Counted from the first letter of the stretch, positions 46,886 through 59,389 are shown. The stretch: 64,000 nucleotides of DNA from Dermatemys mawii (GCA_007922305.1 ML677328.1:8914620-8978619); one strand, 5' to 3'. Notes: a model not told the origin generated them from the sequence alone. A program made the numbers and translations.

Positions 46886-47719
46886 ATGGAGTCCCAGAAT
46901 CACAAAAGAGGTCCAGCATGGACCGAACAAGAGCTACTGGATCTGATCGCTGAGAAGAATCCGTGCAGCAGGCAAGCGCCCTCCAACCCTACTAAGGCAG
47001 GCGTCCGGAACATGAAGCCGGAGGAAGCACCTCTGGTGCGTGTACCTTTGTAAATATAATACAAGGTTTAAAAGCAAGCATCTTTAATGTTTAATTTGCC
47101 CTGAAGACTTGGGATGCATTCACAGCCAGTATAGCTACTGGAAAAGTCTGTTAACGTGTCTGGGGATGGAGCAGAAATCCTCCAGGGACATCTCCATAAA
47201 GCTCTCCTGGAGGTACTCTAAAATCCTTTGCCACATGGAGGGTGGCAGCCCGTTCATGCTGAGCTGTTCGCATTTGGCTGAGAGGGATCCTCCCTGATAC
47301 TAGCCAGCCGGTAGGGCGATGAAGTACATGTGCTATGGAATGTGAATCGCTTGATTCAGTATGAAATAGTCTTACCTTTGTTCTCTAAAACGTATCTTTT
47401 TAAATACTACTCTCCCTTTTTTTTCCCTCCCGCAGCTGCAAATGTTTCTACGCTCCCCCTATCATCTCCATCCCAGAGGCTAATGAGGCTAATGTGGGAG
47501 CAAACCAACATGCTCAGGCATCTGGTGGAGCTGCAGGAAGGGCAGCAGGAGCACAGATCACCGCTGCAGCCCCTGTATAACTGCCCGCACTCCTCCCCAA
47601 GGTCCATATCCTCCTCACCCAAACACCCAAGAACACGGGGCGGGGAGGCTACGGACACCAGCCACTCCACCCCAGAGGACTGTCCAAGCAACAGAAGGCT
47701 GGCATTCAATAATATTTGA
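46886..47719 (+). pseudogene. Harbinger Myb/SANT-like protein, two-exon remnant
   Basis: In Harbinger elements this partner protein binds DNA and helps the transposase enter the nucleus and find the ends. Exon 1 starts MESQNHKRGPAWTEQELLDL at 46886. The tryptophan and the EQELLDL helix start of the Myb/SANT domain are there, but most of the three-helix domain (normally some 80 residues) is missing after LDLIAE, which points to an internal deletion. A possible donor, gtgcgt, is at 47036. After a pyrimidine tract the acceptor cgcag ends at 47435. Exon 2 then codes for a Leu/Gln-rich tail (RLMRLMWEQTNMLRHLVELQ) and ends with a stop at 47717-47719. Confidence 0.75.
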
Positions 47720-47945
47720 ACTGTAGTGTGGCCTTGTCCTTCTCTCCTCCCCTCATCCACCACCTCACCTGGTGCTTCCCTCCTCATCCACCCCTCCCAG
47801 GCTACCTTGTGCGTTTTCCCCCTGTTTGTGCGATGAATCAACAGAGACTGCATGATTTTGAAATACTAATGACTTTACTGCCTCTGAAAGCAGTGACTGA
47901 AGGGGGGAGGTCGGTTGGCTTACAAGGAAGTAGGGTGGGTTTTCA

Positions 47946-48645
47946 TCAAGAAGAAACAAACAGAACTGTCACACCATAGCCTGGCCAGTCATGAAACTGG
48001 TTTCCAAAACTTCTCTGATGCACTCTTCTAATCATCCTGGAGTCTGGCTGCGTGTAATCGATCACTAGGTGATTTGTCTCAATCTCCCACCCCACCATAA
48101 ACGTCTCCCCCTTACTCTTACAGATATTGTGGAGCACACAGCAAGCAGCAATAACAATGGGAATATTGGTCTCGCTGAGGTCTAAGCTAAACTGTGCCAG
48201 CAAGTTTTTAAACATCCAAATGCACATTATACCACCATTCTGCACTTGCTCAGCCTGTAGTTGGACTGCTCCTTAGTACTGTCCAGGGAGCCCGTGTATA
48301 GCTTCATAAGCCTTGGCATTAAGGGGTAGGCTGGGTCCCCACGGATAACTATAGGCATTTCAACATCCCCAATGGTAATTCAACTGTGAGGGCTGCTCTC
48401 ATCTTGGTATTCTTGTGCTTCAGGGTAGGAGAAAGCAAGTCACAAAGTTCCATGAAAGTGCCCTTATGCATGAAAAAGTTTTGCAGCCATTGGTAATCAT
48501 CCCAGACCTGCAATACTATGCGGTCCCACCAGTCTGTGCTTGTTTCCCGGGCCCAGAATCGGCATTCCACAGCATGAACTTGCCCCATTACCACCATGAT
48601 GTCCAAATTGCCAAGGCCTGTGCTTTGAGAGAAGTCTGTGTCCAT
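47946..48645 (-). pseudogene. Harbinger DDE transposase, core deleted and broken
   Basis: Related to the HARBI1/DDE_Tnp_4 family. The N-terminal part, read from 48645 down, includes DWWDRIVLQVWDDYQWLQNF and GTFMELCDLLSPTLKHKNTK, then AALTVE. At that point the middle of the protein, with the first catalytic Asp, is deleted. After a frame change GDPAYPL (48320-48340, inverted) supplies the second Asp. Next the line reads RMVV then TAA (48227-48229), where the family has the catalytic Glu of VECAFG. The C-terminal part, SETNIPIVIAACCVLHNICK, follows in a shifted frame to 47946. It cannot make an active enzyme. Confidence 0.88.
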
Positions 48646-48782
48646 GTCCTCATCACTATCGTGATCGCGCCGTCATCACCTCCTCACCTGCTTTTGCAGG
48701 TTCTGCACATACTACAGGATAATGCATGAGGTGAGCTAAGCGGGCTCCATGCTTGCCGTGGTATGGCATCTGCAGGACAGCA

Positions 48783-48948
48783 AGAGAGCAGAGTTGCAGC
48801 GGAAGCGGTGGGTGACAACAGTTCACACCCTGCGCACATTTCCTGAGGAAGAACACACATTCTCGGAAGCCCATCACAGACAACATGGAGAAATTCGCTA
48901 TCGAGGCAAGAGCAGGAGAGCAGAGTTGCAGCGGAAGTGGTGGGTGGA
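48783..48948. repeat. internal direct repeat in Harbinger element
   Basis: gagagcagagttgcagcgga at about 48784 recurs at about 48916, about 132 bp on, followed in both by agcggtggg or agtggtggg. A local tandem duplication within the region upstream of the transposase. Confidence 0.75.
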
Positions 48949-49312
48949 TGACGACGGTTAGCAGTCGTACTGCACCATCTGCTGAAAGCAGTATGGCGTC
49001 TGCATGGAAAAAAAGTCATGAAACAATCGTCTGCCGTTGCTCTCACGGAGGGAGGGGTGAGTGACGACATGTACCCCAAACCACCCATGACAATGTTTTT
49101 GCTCCATCATGCACTGGGAGCTAAACCCAGAATTCCAATGGGATAGTTACCCACAATGCACCACTCCGAGAATTGATGCTAGCCTTGGTACTGTGAACGC
49201 ACTCCACCGACCTACCGCATTTAGTGGGAACATATACAATCGAATGTATACAATCTGTTCAGAAAAATCGACTTCTATAAATTCGACCCAGTTTCATAGT
49301 GTAGACATACCC

Positions 49313-49719
49313 TAAAATATAAATAACCAGGAGTTATCTGTTTCTGTCCACTAGAGGTGACTTTCCGAAACAGTTAGAAGTATGCTCACTGTGTTGTGAA
49401 TGCTGGCAAGTGGACGAGGTGCATAAAAGAATCTGCTGAGAGGGCCGCTTGTCTTCTTTACTTAGCCTGCTAAGACAGGTTAAATGATGAGACAAAGGCT
49501 ACGAATTGGGATGGGGGATGTCTGTGGGAATCAGGGATATTAGATTTCACATTTATAGTGCACTGACTCTGTCAAGGTCACTACAACATAGATAACTTCA
49601 TTTTAAAATCCTTGGAAGTAACCAGGCTAAATGCTTGCTCCAGCACAAGCCAGGGAAGAAAGTTATAAAACGTACTTGTTATGCACACGTATATAAAAAT
49701 TTGGTTTGAGATAAGTGCA
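49313..49719. other. non-coding DNA, nothing recognised
   Basis: Ordinary sequence, no repeat named. Confidence 0.4.
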
Positions 49720-49830
49720 GATGTGTGCAAATACACAGATGTGTGTGTGTGCAAATACACAGATGTGTGTGTGTGTGCAAATACACAGATGTGTGCGTGT
49801 GCAAATACACAGATGTGTGTGTGCGCGTGC
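49720..49830. repeat. minisatellite, four units of about 26-30 bp
   Basis: The unit gcaaatacacagatgtgtg is repeated four times, each followed by a (GT)n run of varying length. The near-identical cores point to recent slippage or unequal exchange. Confidence 0.9.
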
Positions 49831-50734
49831 TCTTAATTATCTTATTGACACATTCTGAGGGTCATCCTTGAAACTGTTGTCCAAAAGTGTAAAAAACACC
49901 TTGCCTGCTGTCAGGCTTCGTAAAGATACTCTCCTATTCGAGGAACCACAGAAGGAAAGACCGTCATCCTTATTCTCAGAGGCATACTGAATAGTGCACA
50001 GCTAAAATGAGCATTTCAGATACGTGCTATGTCATCTGACTCCGAGTGGTACTATCACTGAGATAATTTGAAGAAGGGATCAAACAAGAAACTATAGCAA
50101 GCAGATAATGCTGGGTCTGCATTATGTTACTGAGTCCTGTATCTGTATCAGTTCTGCTAGCAATTTGTCTACAGAGGCCAAAACCAATTTGTTGGAATTC
50201 CCATCAAAGGCAATTTCATGCACTCTTCCACTACTGCTTTGAACAAGTTCAGGATGGTAATAAAATGACACATAATAGTCACCTTAGTTACAGTGTTCAG
50301 ATCATATGGCGTTGTCATTGGTGCTCAGTGGGAATTCTAAGAGATTTACAAAGAGCTACTGACTGAGTTCAGCACAAAATCCTCTGCAGCCATGAGCTGC
50401 GAGTTTTCAACCAAAACTTCCTTCGACTGTGGGCTGGAAAAGAGCACATGAGCATTCAGAAAGTTGACTGTGGTTCACTGAGTTCAGCCATACACAGCAT
50501 TCCTTTTCTAGTATTTTCCTGTGTATTCAGTATGGGCTTCAGCTGTGGTTAGATTTGGGCATTGCATTCCTTTGCTGATCTTGGCAAACACAATTGGGTG
50601 ACCCTAAAGAGTAATCACTAAGGTATTCTTTCAAAGGCAGGGGCAACCTGCAAACCTGCAAAAAAAACCCCACCGTCTGTGGCACTCTATGATTTGGAAT
50701 GCCAGCTGGCAAAACTTAAGAACCCACCTCAAGG
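49831..50734. other. non-coding DNA, nothing recognised
   Basis: No exon, RNA or named repeat. Confidence 0.4.
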
Positions 50735-50960
50735 AAGGCTTGTTCAGTGGTTAGCACACAAGTCTAATACTTGGAAGAGCCAGATTCGATTCCCTGCTCT
50801 GCCACAGACCTCCTGTGTGACCTTTGGCAAGTTGCTTAGTCTCTATGTGCCTCAGTTCCCCATATGTAAAATGAGGATAAAAATACTTTCCTCCCATACA
50901 GGGGTATTACAAAGAAGATTGTTAGGATCTAAGGTCCTGGGGAGAGTGGTATGAGTAACT
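50735..50960 (+). repeat. MIR-type SINE
   Basis: The tRNA-related head has gattcgattccc at 50783-50794, a good polymerase III B-box match, after cagtggttagcacacaag. Then come ctgccacagacctcctgtg, gacctttggcaagttgctta, cagttccccatatgtaaaa and tacaggggtattac. A fairly complete MIR-type core. Confidence 0.88.
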
Positions 50961-52236
50961 AAGAGAGGAGATCTACTGTTATTAAATAGCAGTGGATTCA
51001 ATTTGAGGACGGTTGAATGCATTCTGTACAGGAAGAACTGTCCTTAAAAAGAGGGAGGCTTCCCCCTCAAACAAAATTGCAGGTTATGGAATTTAGAGTT
51101 GCATAAGAAGTAATTTCTGCATGTTTGATTAAAGACACTTCAGCTTTGAAGAATGAGATGAAAAAGAAAAAAGACCTGCACACAGGACTTAGTGACAGTC
51201 CCTGAAACTAATTTTTTTTTTAAAAAAAGAATCTTAATGTGCAGTTAGAATCTGCACTGTATCAACTTTTCTTTAGTCAAGGCTGTGTTGATTTTAAAGA
51301 CATCACTTCCTGATACTCAGGAAACTAAAGAATGTGAATCATTTTCCATAACAGACATACGAATACCAGAAATTGATTATTTTGTTCCTTTTTAATAGTA
51401 CAGAACTGTGGAAGACATTACGTGTTGTAGTTATATTGAGAGAGACAAGGCAAGTGGGCCAACTTCTGTTGATGGAAGAGACAATATTTTGAACTTCAGA
51501 ACACTCTCTCTTTCATGGTACCTGATGCTTCTAATAATTATACTAAGGGTCATCTTTAAAAGTTTTTAAATTGCAATTTTGACAGCTTTAAATACGCACT
51601 TTGCATTTATCAGCTCAGTTACCTGAAAATTGCAAGATACTTCATTATTAAAAACATTCATGTCTAGCTATATATCATTAAGGAAAATACATATTAATAT
51701 ACCCATTTTGTAGATAGGTTCAGTCAAGTATATGAAGTATAAGCCTGTTTGTTTATATATTGAAGAGAGAGAGAGAGAGTGTGTGTGTGTGTGTGTAAAA
51801 TTTGAAGAAATCTCTACCAGACACTTAACAAAAGGCGAACTCTCTCTCAGCCTCATAGTATACCTGGCCAACTAGGCAATGTTGTATCATGATAGTAAAC
51901 ATGACTTTTGCCGCAGATCAGCGTATGACATCAAGGCCTGATTTTCACAAGTACTGAGCCCCTTCAGATTTCATTGATCTCAGTGCAATTTCATCAGCAT
52001 TTCCAAAAACCTAGGCTCCAAAGCAATTCTTTTACCTCACCCTAGTACAGCAAAATTCTGATCTAGCCCTTTTTTGTAGTAAAGTCCTGCACAAACATAT
52101 AAACGTTTGTTCCCACAAGTATCACAGTTTTATGAGGTGCTTTTGATATTTAACATTTTTCTTAATTTTAAAATATATCACAATACTAACTCAAAAAGAT
52201 AAAGAATATCATGTTTATAGGCAAAACAAAAATGTT
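50961..52236. other. non-coding DNA with one microsatellite
   Basis: (GA)n(GT)n at 51764-51796. No other feature recognised. Confidence 0.45.
51764..51796. repeat. (GA)n(GT)n microsatellite
   Basis: Eight GA units, then about eight GT units. Confidence 0.9.
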
Positions 52237-52335
52237 AAGGCCCTGATCCAGCAAAACTGCTAAGCATTGTTAAATCTAATTCTGTTCTGCAAAAGCACTT
52301 AAATTTAAGCAGATGCTTAAGGACTTTACTAAACC
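52237..52335. repeat. short palindromic repeat
   Basis: Left aggccctgatccagcaaaa; right gcttaaggactttactaaac then caggggct. The right half inverted matches the left (agcccctggtttagtaaag). About 100 bp, of an old palindromic DNA-transposon family common in reptiles. Confidence 0.55.
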
Positions 52336-53769
52336 AGGGGCTAGTACAATAAATAAAGTGATCATTTTCCACATTGCTGACCATACATGTTCAATTACTT
52401 CTGGGGTAAGAACAAATTAGTAACAAGAAAAGGCGAAAGCAAAGAAACAAAACAAACAAACAAAAAGTGTTAAGTAGTAGTATGGGTATCCCATTTCTAG
52501 GTGAGATTTATGAACTTGAGTATATCTTGTAGATGGCCTCCAGGAAAAAAATAACTCATCCATGTTGCTGTTTCCGTTGATAGCTCTTCCTCTGTAATGT
52601 GTACTTTGTTACAGAACTCAAGATCCCTGGCTCTTAAACTAGCAGTAAAGGCGATGGAATAGCTAAATTCTCCTGAGCACACACAATATCACTGGAGAGA
52701 AGTACTCTAATAGCTTTTGGTTCAACCATTTCATATTATTTTACTTTTTCTTAGAACCCTTTCATGGTTTCCTTGACTTAGGAGAACATAATTTTTCTTT
52801 GAATATACAAAGTGTCTTCTAACATTGAAAAAGTCTTTCTATAGCTATGTTTCCATAGTAACTGAAACCATTATATTTTGTGAAATTAATTGTTGTCTTT
52901 TCAAGTGAAATCTATTATTATACTGGGAATCAGCATGGTCTGGATTCACTGAAATCAATCAGATTTTCAGTATAATGCAACTTTTTAAAAACGTGGAATG
53001 GAAAACATTTAGTGTATGTTGTTATATACTGTAGTTCTGGAGAAAACTGAAGGATAATATTGGGTATAATAAATAATTGGCAGTATTATTTAAAAAGACA
53101 GAAGTGAAGACTTAGTGATATAAACTTTTAATAGTAAATACAAAGAGTGGAATCCTGGCTGTAATTAAGCTGATGGCAAAATTCTCAATTCCGTCACTGA
53201 TGCTAGGCTTTAGGATGTAGTTCCAGAGAGTCTTAATATGACTGAGTCATTTCTCAGTTCTCTAACATGCATACATTGAATATTAAGCAATTTAATGTAT
53301 TTGGGGTTTTTGGATGAGATCTTTTAAAACAGATGTCATATCTGCTTTGTGCTGACAATGTGATTCGGTAAAACGTTTCTGAATAGTGGTGATTGGCCCC
53401 ATTATCCTTGGCCAAAAGGTCATGCTTTCTCCATCAGTCTGTGCCACCGCATTTCACTCATGCTGTGTATAATTTTAAGCAAGAAAGTTGCTTTTTATTA
53501 AATGTGGTAAAGAGCTAGAACTGGATTATATTTAATAAAAACAATACAGATATTTATTATTTATCACTAGGCTATTTCTCTATTTGCATCCAAATCCCCC
53601 TGTTAGACCCACTTCTAATACAATGTCCTCACAAAAATAAGTAGAATATAATTTTATGTATAGGTATATTTGCTCCACTATGCTGAGCACAAGATTTAGA
53701 GGAGTAACAAGAGTAAGTTTATTTCTGCATCACCTGTGCTTTCTCATTAAGCTGACCCTGTTCTTTTGT
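52336..53769. other. non-coding DNA, nothing recognised
   Basis: AT-rich, no named feature. Confidence 0.45.
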
Positions 53770-53925
53770 TACTCCCACAATTGTACCATGTCTGAAACTA
53801 AGTTGTACTACATGTTCTTCAGGACAGGGACCTGGGCTTCATATTTAAACTAAGACACACCTGGTAAACTTTTGGGTGCTGTGTATTAAGTAATGAGTGA
53901 TAGTATTTATTATGTGTTAAAATGA
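53770..53925 (+). repeat. MIR/L2-type 3' tail
   Basis: atgttcttcaggacagggac followed by ctgggcttcatatt and aacttttgggtgctgtgta matches the conserved tail of MIR-like SINEs. Confidence 0.6.
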
Positions 53926-56185
53926 CAATTCAGTCTATCATGGCTGATTTTTTCCACTCAAAATATGAACCTGTTTCAATCTTCACCCACTTATGAACAT
54001 TTTTAAGGTCCAGTAAAGCTGAAAAAAATAAACTCCCATTTGCAGCCCCTGTTGTTATGACTGTAACTTGTACCTGAAGCATTGTTAGGGGGCTCTGCTG
54101 TGTTACATGATGCCTAGGCATCCTTTACTCCCCAGCATGCCTCTCAAATTCTAGAAGACATCATTCATTTTGGTCTTAACATTATTTATGTTCCACATAA
54201 GTTTGGTGTCCTTTGCTTTTATCAGCTACTTCAGCTGGAACAGAATTAGATCAATACTAAGTGCTTTTGAAAATCCCTCCCCTAGCGTCACAGCTCCATT
54301 TATAATTTCTTTCAGCTGGCTCCCCTAATTTCTCTAGCATATAGACAGCTCAGAACAAAGACAGCTCATGGCCCACAGAGCTTTGTAACTTTGTCAACCA
54401 GCTAGCAGCATATAGCATTGCAGCACAAATAAGTGTGCACATACACGCGCGCGCACACACTCACACACAGCCCTTATGTCCTTGGATTTAAGTCACTAAA
54501 TGTTATCAGTTCTACACAGAAAGAAGCAGCTATAAGGTAAGCACTGGCCTGTCTTTTCACAGACATTTATCTAGGCTGTACACAAGCTGCTGATGTGGGC
54601 TGCTGGGTTGCTGGTTTAAATCTGTATTGTTAACAAATGGAAACATTTGCAAAACATGTTGAAATTGACTTGATGAAGACTATAACAGCAGGGAATAGGT
54701 TTGGAGTAGGATGTTGCTTTTGTTGCACATTGCTGAATGACAATAAATAAAGGAGAACTTAGGGCACGCAAAGTCAAATCTAAGTAAATGGGCTTGGTGC
54801 ACGAAGCCTAAATACCTAAAGTATTCATAGGCAATGGCATGGAAGAGAGATGCTGAATCTTTCTTTACAAGCATCAGTAAAGTTGTTCCATGCTGGTTAA
54901 TGCAGCTGCAATTATTGCAGAAAATTTTGGCCAGGAGATTTGCTTAGTAACAAATGCACCATCCCTGTGCCTACCTTAATCTGGGCCCATTCCTCCCACT
55001 ACCTTGTAGATGAGGCATCCAAATAATATGGATTCCTGAGCAGACAAACTGCATGCTGGCCTTCACATGCAGTGGTGGACCAGCAGAGATGGTGTTGACT
55101 CTCACCTCACAGTGCCAGCCAACACAGCTCACTCAGTGGAGAGAGGAAAGCAAGCTGTGCCCGGTAAAGGGCTGGTACAGTTTACCCTCCCTTCTGGAGC
55201 AAAGTGAAATCAGGGACTAAGCCCTACACACTGCTTCTTATTGAGGGTAGATTGCAAGGCTCCAATCAAAGCCCTAGATATCATATGTGAGCATATACAC
55301 CGCACATCAAGTGAGCGCTAACGATGCATGGGTAACCTCATGACAGAAAAAGTAGCTTGAACACATAGTTTGACCAATCAATTATTCATCAGTAATAGTG
55401 TATGCTTTTGTCAATCCACTATTCATCAACAATTACACCATGGTTTTTTTTCATTCCTGTTTTTACTCTTTATATCTTAATATCTTTTTTTTAAATAACA
55501 GGACTATCTGCAATTCACTTATGCTGAGTATTTTGGCTTTGCAACAGAATTCTATTTCTATTCTGATATTATTGTCTCAGACAATTGAGTGTAGCAGTGT
55601 TGTATGGCTACCGATGCATGACTGTACTGTTCCTGTTCCCCTTCTCCTTCCACCCCATTAAGTTAATATTTGTCCTATAAATAGTTGAGGGGGGCTAAAA
55701 TTTGCACATTCACATATGTTCTATAGATATAACGCAAATATTCATCTGTCTCTATTTTGACTGGTTACTGTAATCCTTATACACAATCTTACTTCTGTAC
55801 TTAGAATTTCCAATGTGTTTGCTATAAAAGAGATGCTGTCTTAGATTCTTTATTCCCTTCCAAGAAAAAAGCAAAGGAGCTGTCATCAAAAATATTTATT
55901 TTTTAAACATCTCCCTCCTTCCTCTTCCTCTCTGCAAGTCAGCACAATTCTTGTCCCCAGAATTATTGCCATACAGCGTATCTGCATATACAATTCCAGC
56001 CCCCTCCTCCCTATTTAGTTTTGAAAATAAAATGTGAAATCCCTAATGTGCAGGCTTGGAAAGGAGATAAGAATTTCAGAAAGGAAGGGAAGAGAATTTC
56101 ACAGGAGGAGAGAACAGAGAAGGTTTTAAAATCATATATATTAGGTTTTTTGTGACAATTCTGGCAAGTCAGGCTGGGATTCACA
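53926..56185. other. non-coding DNA with one dinucleotide repeat
   Basis: A (CG)n(CA)n run lies at 54435-54470. I recognise no gene or repeat family in the rest. Confidence 0.45.
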
Positions 56186-56325
56186 AAAGCACATTTTCAA
56201 AAGCCCCTGAAGTGACTTAGGTTCCTAACTCCCATTTTCAAAAGTGACCTAAATACTTAGGCGTCTGAGACTTAGGTTCCTAAATTCCTAAGTCCTTTTT
56301 GAAAATGGGACTTAGGAGCTTAAAA
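56186..56325. repeat. palindromic repeat, second copy of the 5508 type
   Basis: cattttcaaaagcccctgaa, gtgacttaggttcctaactc, then inverse-like taaattcctaagtccttttt and gaaaatgggacttagg. The halves are inverted relative to each other. Confidence 0.55.
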
Positions 56326-56411
56326 TCTTTCTCCCCAACTCCCACTGAAATTTACTCAGCGCTTTGAAAGCATGTTTTGTTCCTTGTTCCCTCAGTCGTG
56401 TAGTTTACTAA

Positions 56412-56675
56412 GGGCTAGTTTACACAATGCAGCTGTGCTGTTGTAGCGCATCTGGTGAAGATGAGCTATACCAACAGAAGAGTGCTCTCCTGTCAGCATA
56501 ATCATCCCACCTCAATGAGAGGCAGAAGCTATGTCAGCAGCAGAGCATCTCCTGCCAACACAGCACAGTGTAGACACTACTTTAAGTCAACATCACTAAC
56601 TTCACTCATGGTTGGAGAGCTTTACATTATGAGTGACGTAACTTATATCGACTTAAGCAGTAGTGTAGACAAGCC
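56412..56675. mobile_element. Harbinger-type MITE (264 bp)
   Basis: Left end gggctagtttacacaatg, right end (inverted) ggcttgtctacactactg. Flanked by TAA and TAG, a worn 3-bp duplication. The interior has gagaggcagaagctatgtca and cagcacagtgtagacacta, the same plan as the MITE at 62551. A 77-codon frame over it is not a gene. Confidence 0.8.
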
Positions 56676-59389
56676 TAGGATACAGTGAGTATCCTCAGCC
56701 TAGGATACAGTGAGTTCCTCAAACTGGAAGAACCATCAAGTCACTGCAATCTTAAAAATGCAGTTGTGTTACTTACTGGTTTCAGAGGAAATTCCCATTT
56801 TAGAGTTTGGTAAAATGTCTCAAACCACTAGACTCTTTCAGGAGACAGGAAACTTCAACTGTCTTCATTGATTAATATGATGATAATGAGTGGTATCTTG
56901 CTAGTTATAGTTTGCTTGTTTAATTTATTTTAATGATCAAGCTCCATTTTTTTTATTGGAAACATACGATGAGTTATAGATCAAACAGCATCTCAATCCC
57001 TGCCACTTGAAATACCCCATAACCATGTTCTGTTTACTACAAATGAGAAGAAAAGAAATGATAAGTGTTATATTTTTCTTTGGCATGCTTCAGAGATCTT
57101 ATTAAATTACTATATGAAATAAACAAATGCATCTAAGCTATGTCATGATTTCAGTTTATTATAGTTTTAATCTTCAGTGGATTCATCTAATCAAATTAAG
57201 CTCTTCCCAACCACAGCATTATATGTATATGCATATTTCCTTCATATTTGTTTTCAACTTTATAAGGTTTTAATTGTTCATAAGTAATATTATATAATAA
57301 TATACTTGATTAATCTCATATTGGAGCTACAATTATGCTTTGAAATCTAATTTGTAACTATTGGGGGGGAACTTTAATACAAATACTGCAGAGTTACAAA
57401 TTACTAAGCAAATTAATTTTTCCCCATCACTTTAACACATCACATCACAGACATTATTAACACAAGCGGATGATATGCTGTACACAAACCACGATCCTAA
57501 CACAGCAAGTGGTCCCTGACTTGGAATTTCTACTGAAGTTGATGAGAGCTCTATACTCATGAGATGTGACTCAACTGGATATACAACTCCTCTGGCACAT
57601 CAGTAGATACGCTTTTGGGTATTTAAAGGTCTGCCAGATTTTAGCCCTGATATCTAAAAGCCATGGGCTTCCTCCTTATACATGTATATTAGGTAGCTAC
57701 AGGTTTGAGCCAGGCAAAAATTTTCCACAAATATTCTCTCATTTTTATAAAGGAATTCAACTTGGCCACGTCAGTACTCCTTCAAAGTTTGCTTTTTATT
57801 CACATTCATGCATTTGAGAAGGGTGCTGCTGGTTAATTCTCTGCTTTTCCTGGACAGGCTGGCTTTCTCCTGGCCCAGGTGAATCTAGCCTAGACAGTTC
57901 CTACTTGGGCTGGATGGAATTTCCCTCTGAACACAAACCCAGCAAAGCTCTCTATTCAGGTATTCTACCTGGCAGCAGGTCCAGAAGAAGGTTTTCCTTA
58001 TAGGCTTCATCTCTACTTATCTGCCATGCTGGGGTCAGGCAGGGGCTTCAGCATATGCTCTAGCATATCCTTGCTACAATGCTCAAGAAGAAAGAGAAAC
58101 CAAGAGGCTCATCACCAAGCTCAGAAAAAGTTTAGCACAGATCCTACCAATTTAAATCACAGATGTGCAAAATTTCACAATAAAATTGTACAAAATGCTA
58201 CTTTTGCACCATGATCTTATTGTAAATCTCTATTTATTTATTTAATTCACAAAAGTTTATTTTAAGCTGTAACTATTGCAATGGCTGACCCCTACATGTG
58301 TTACGCTTTCTCCTGGTATTTTGTTTCAGCCTGAAAGGAAAACTCTTCACTGTTTTCAAGAACATCAGCAAGGACTCCAACTCCAGTCTCCTTCGCCCTT
58401 TTGGAATCTTTGGGGAGGACTTCAGGGGTCAGTGGATTGGCCTGTTCTATCCATCTACTCTCACAGCTAGTTGGCTCACCCTTGCGTTCCCCAAGCAAAG
58501 GAAGGGTTTAAAGGGTGGTTATGGACAAGTTCCCCATTACTGTGTTGCAATGGTGCAGCTAAGGTTCCAGAGTGAGATAAAAGTCAGGTGGTGGAACATA
58601 CAGCAACTGAGGAAACATTTCCTGTACTCACTTCTGATGAATTGAATGGGCAGCAAGAAACGTAGATTCAGTGATTCCCTCAGTTGTCAATGAGAGCAGA
58701 ATTTGGCCCAGTGAGTCAACTATAAACGTTTTAAAATATAACTTCTTTTTTTCAGTTTAAGCTGGTTTTACTCCTACTACATGCCATCATACATTATAAT
58801 TTAATAAAACAAAAATGCATTAAGTATCTATTTAGCTTCATATGTTTATATGAAATAATTTTACATTGTTAGACTATTGTGAAATTGGCCTGTATTGAAA
58901 TTGCTTCCTTTAGTCCTTCTTATATTATCTCCACTGACCAGCCAGGATGTATTTTGTCATTTCCATTTGTCACATCATGTTCTACTCTACTTTTAAAATA
59001 ATGTGACCGTTTTCAGTCTCACCATATAGGAACCTCAGCAAATAGCTAACAAACCACTTGCCCTATTTCTTTGGTCACCATATCTGCTTCTGTGATACAG
59101 AGGCCCATTGGTGCCTGTTGGCAAAGGGTTCACTACTGGATCAGCAACTCACATCAGGCCTGACAAATTCACTATACCTGAACACAAGGCTTCCATGATA
59201 TTTATCCATAAATAGTGTCTTATCAGGTATCTAATGAAAGCCAGTGACACACAGGCATTGCAAGATATATATACATACGGTAATGAAAGGAGATGTGTTC
59301 CTATTAAAAATATGTTTTAAACTATGCAACAAGGCAGAGCTGACAAACAGGTTTTCTCACAGACAAAGCACCTCTATTCAGCTATCCTG
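56676..59389. other. non-coding DNA, nothing recognised
   Basis: AT-rich. A 115-codon frame at 58298-58645 lies after a chance acceptor-like tttgtttcag and has no domain, so I do not call it. Confidence 0.45.

Larger units (their letters stand above)
46496..49312. mobile_element. Harbinger transposon, 2.8 kb, degenerate
   Basis: The inverted ends are gggcctggtctacaatacgt on the left and (inverted) gggtatgtctacactatgaa on the right; both arms run on to gtcgaattt. Bases outside are GTA and TAA, compatible with a worn 3-bp duplication. Inside lie the two genes typical of PIF/Harbinger elements, arranged tail to tail: a Myb/SANT-like protein on + and a DDE transposase on -. Both are damaged. It is the only copy in the window with coding remains and is the likely type of source for the MITEs at 7028, 56412 and 62551. 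Confidence 0.92.

Noticed and set aside
46681..46953. Second overlapping frame next to the Myb-like exon
   Set aside because: It reads the same DNA in another frame and lacks the AWTEQELLDL Myb signature.
49720..49830. Regular repeats that could suggest a CRISPR-like array
   Set aside because: Spacers are just GT runs of varying length and the genome is vertebrate; it is a minisatellite.
50735..50960. Possible tRNA gene because of a good B box
   Set aside because: The B box belongs to the head of a MIR-type SINE with its core following; no cloverleaf is evident.
58298..58645. 115-codon frame after an acceptor-like tttgtttcag
   Set aside because: No domain, no matching donor, and such acceptor-like strings are common by chance.
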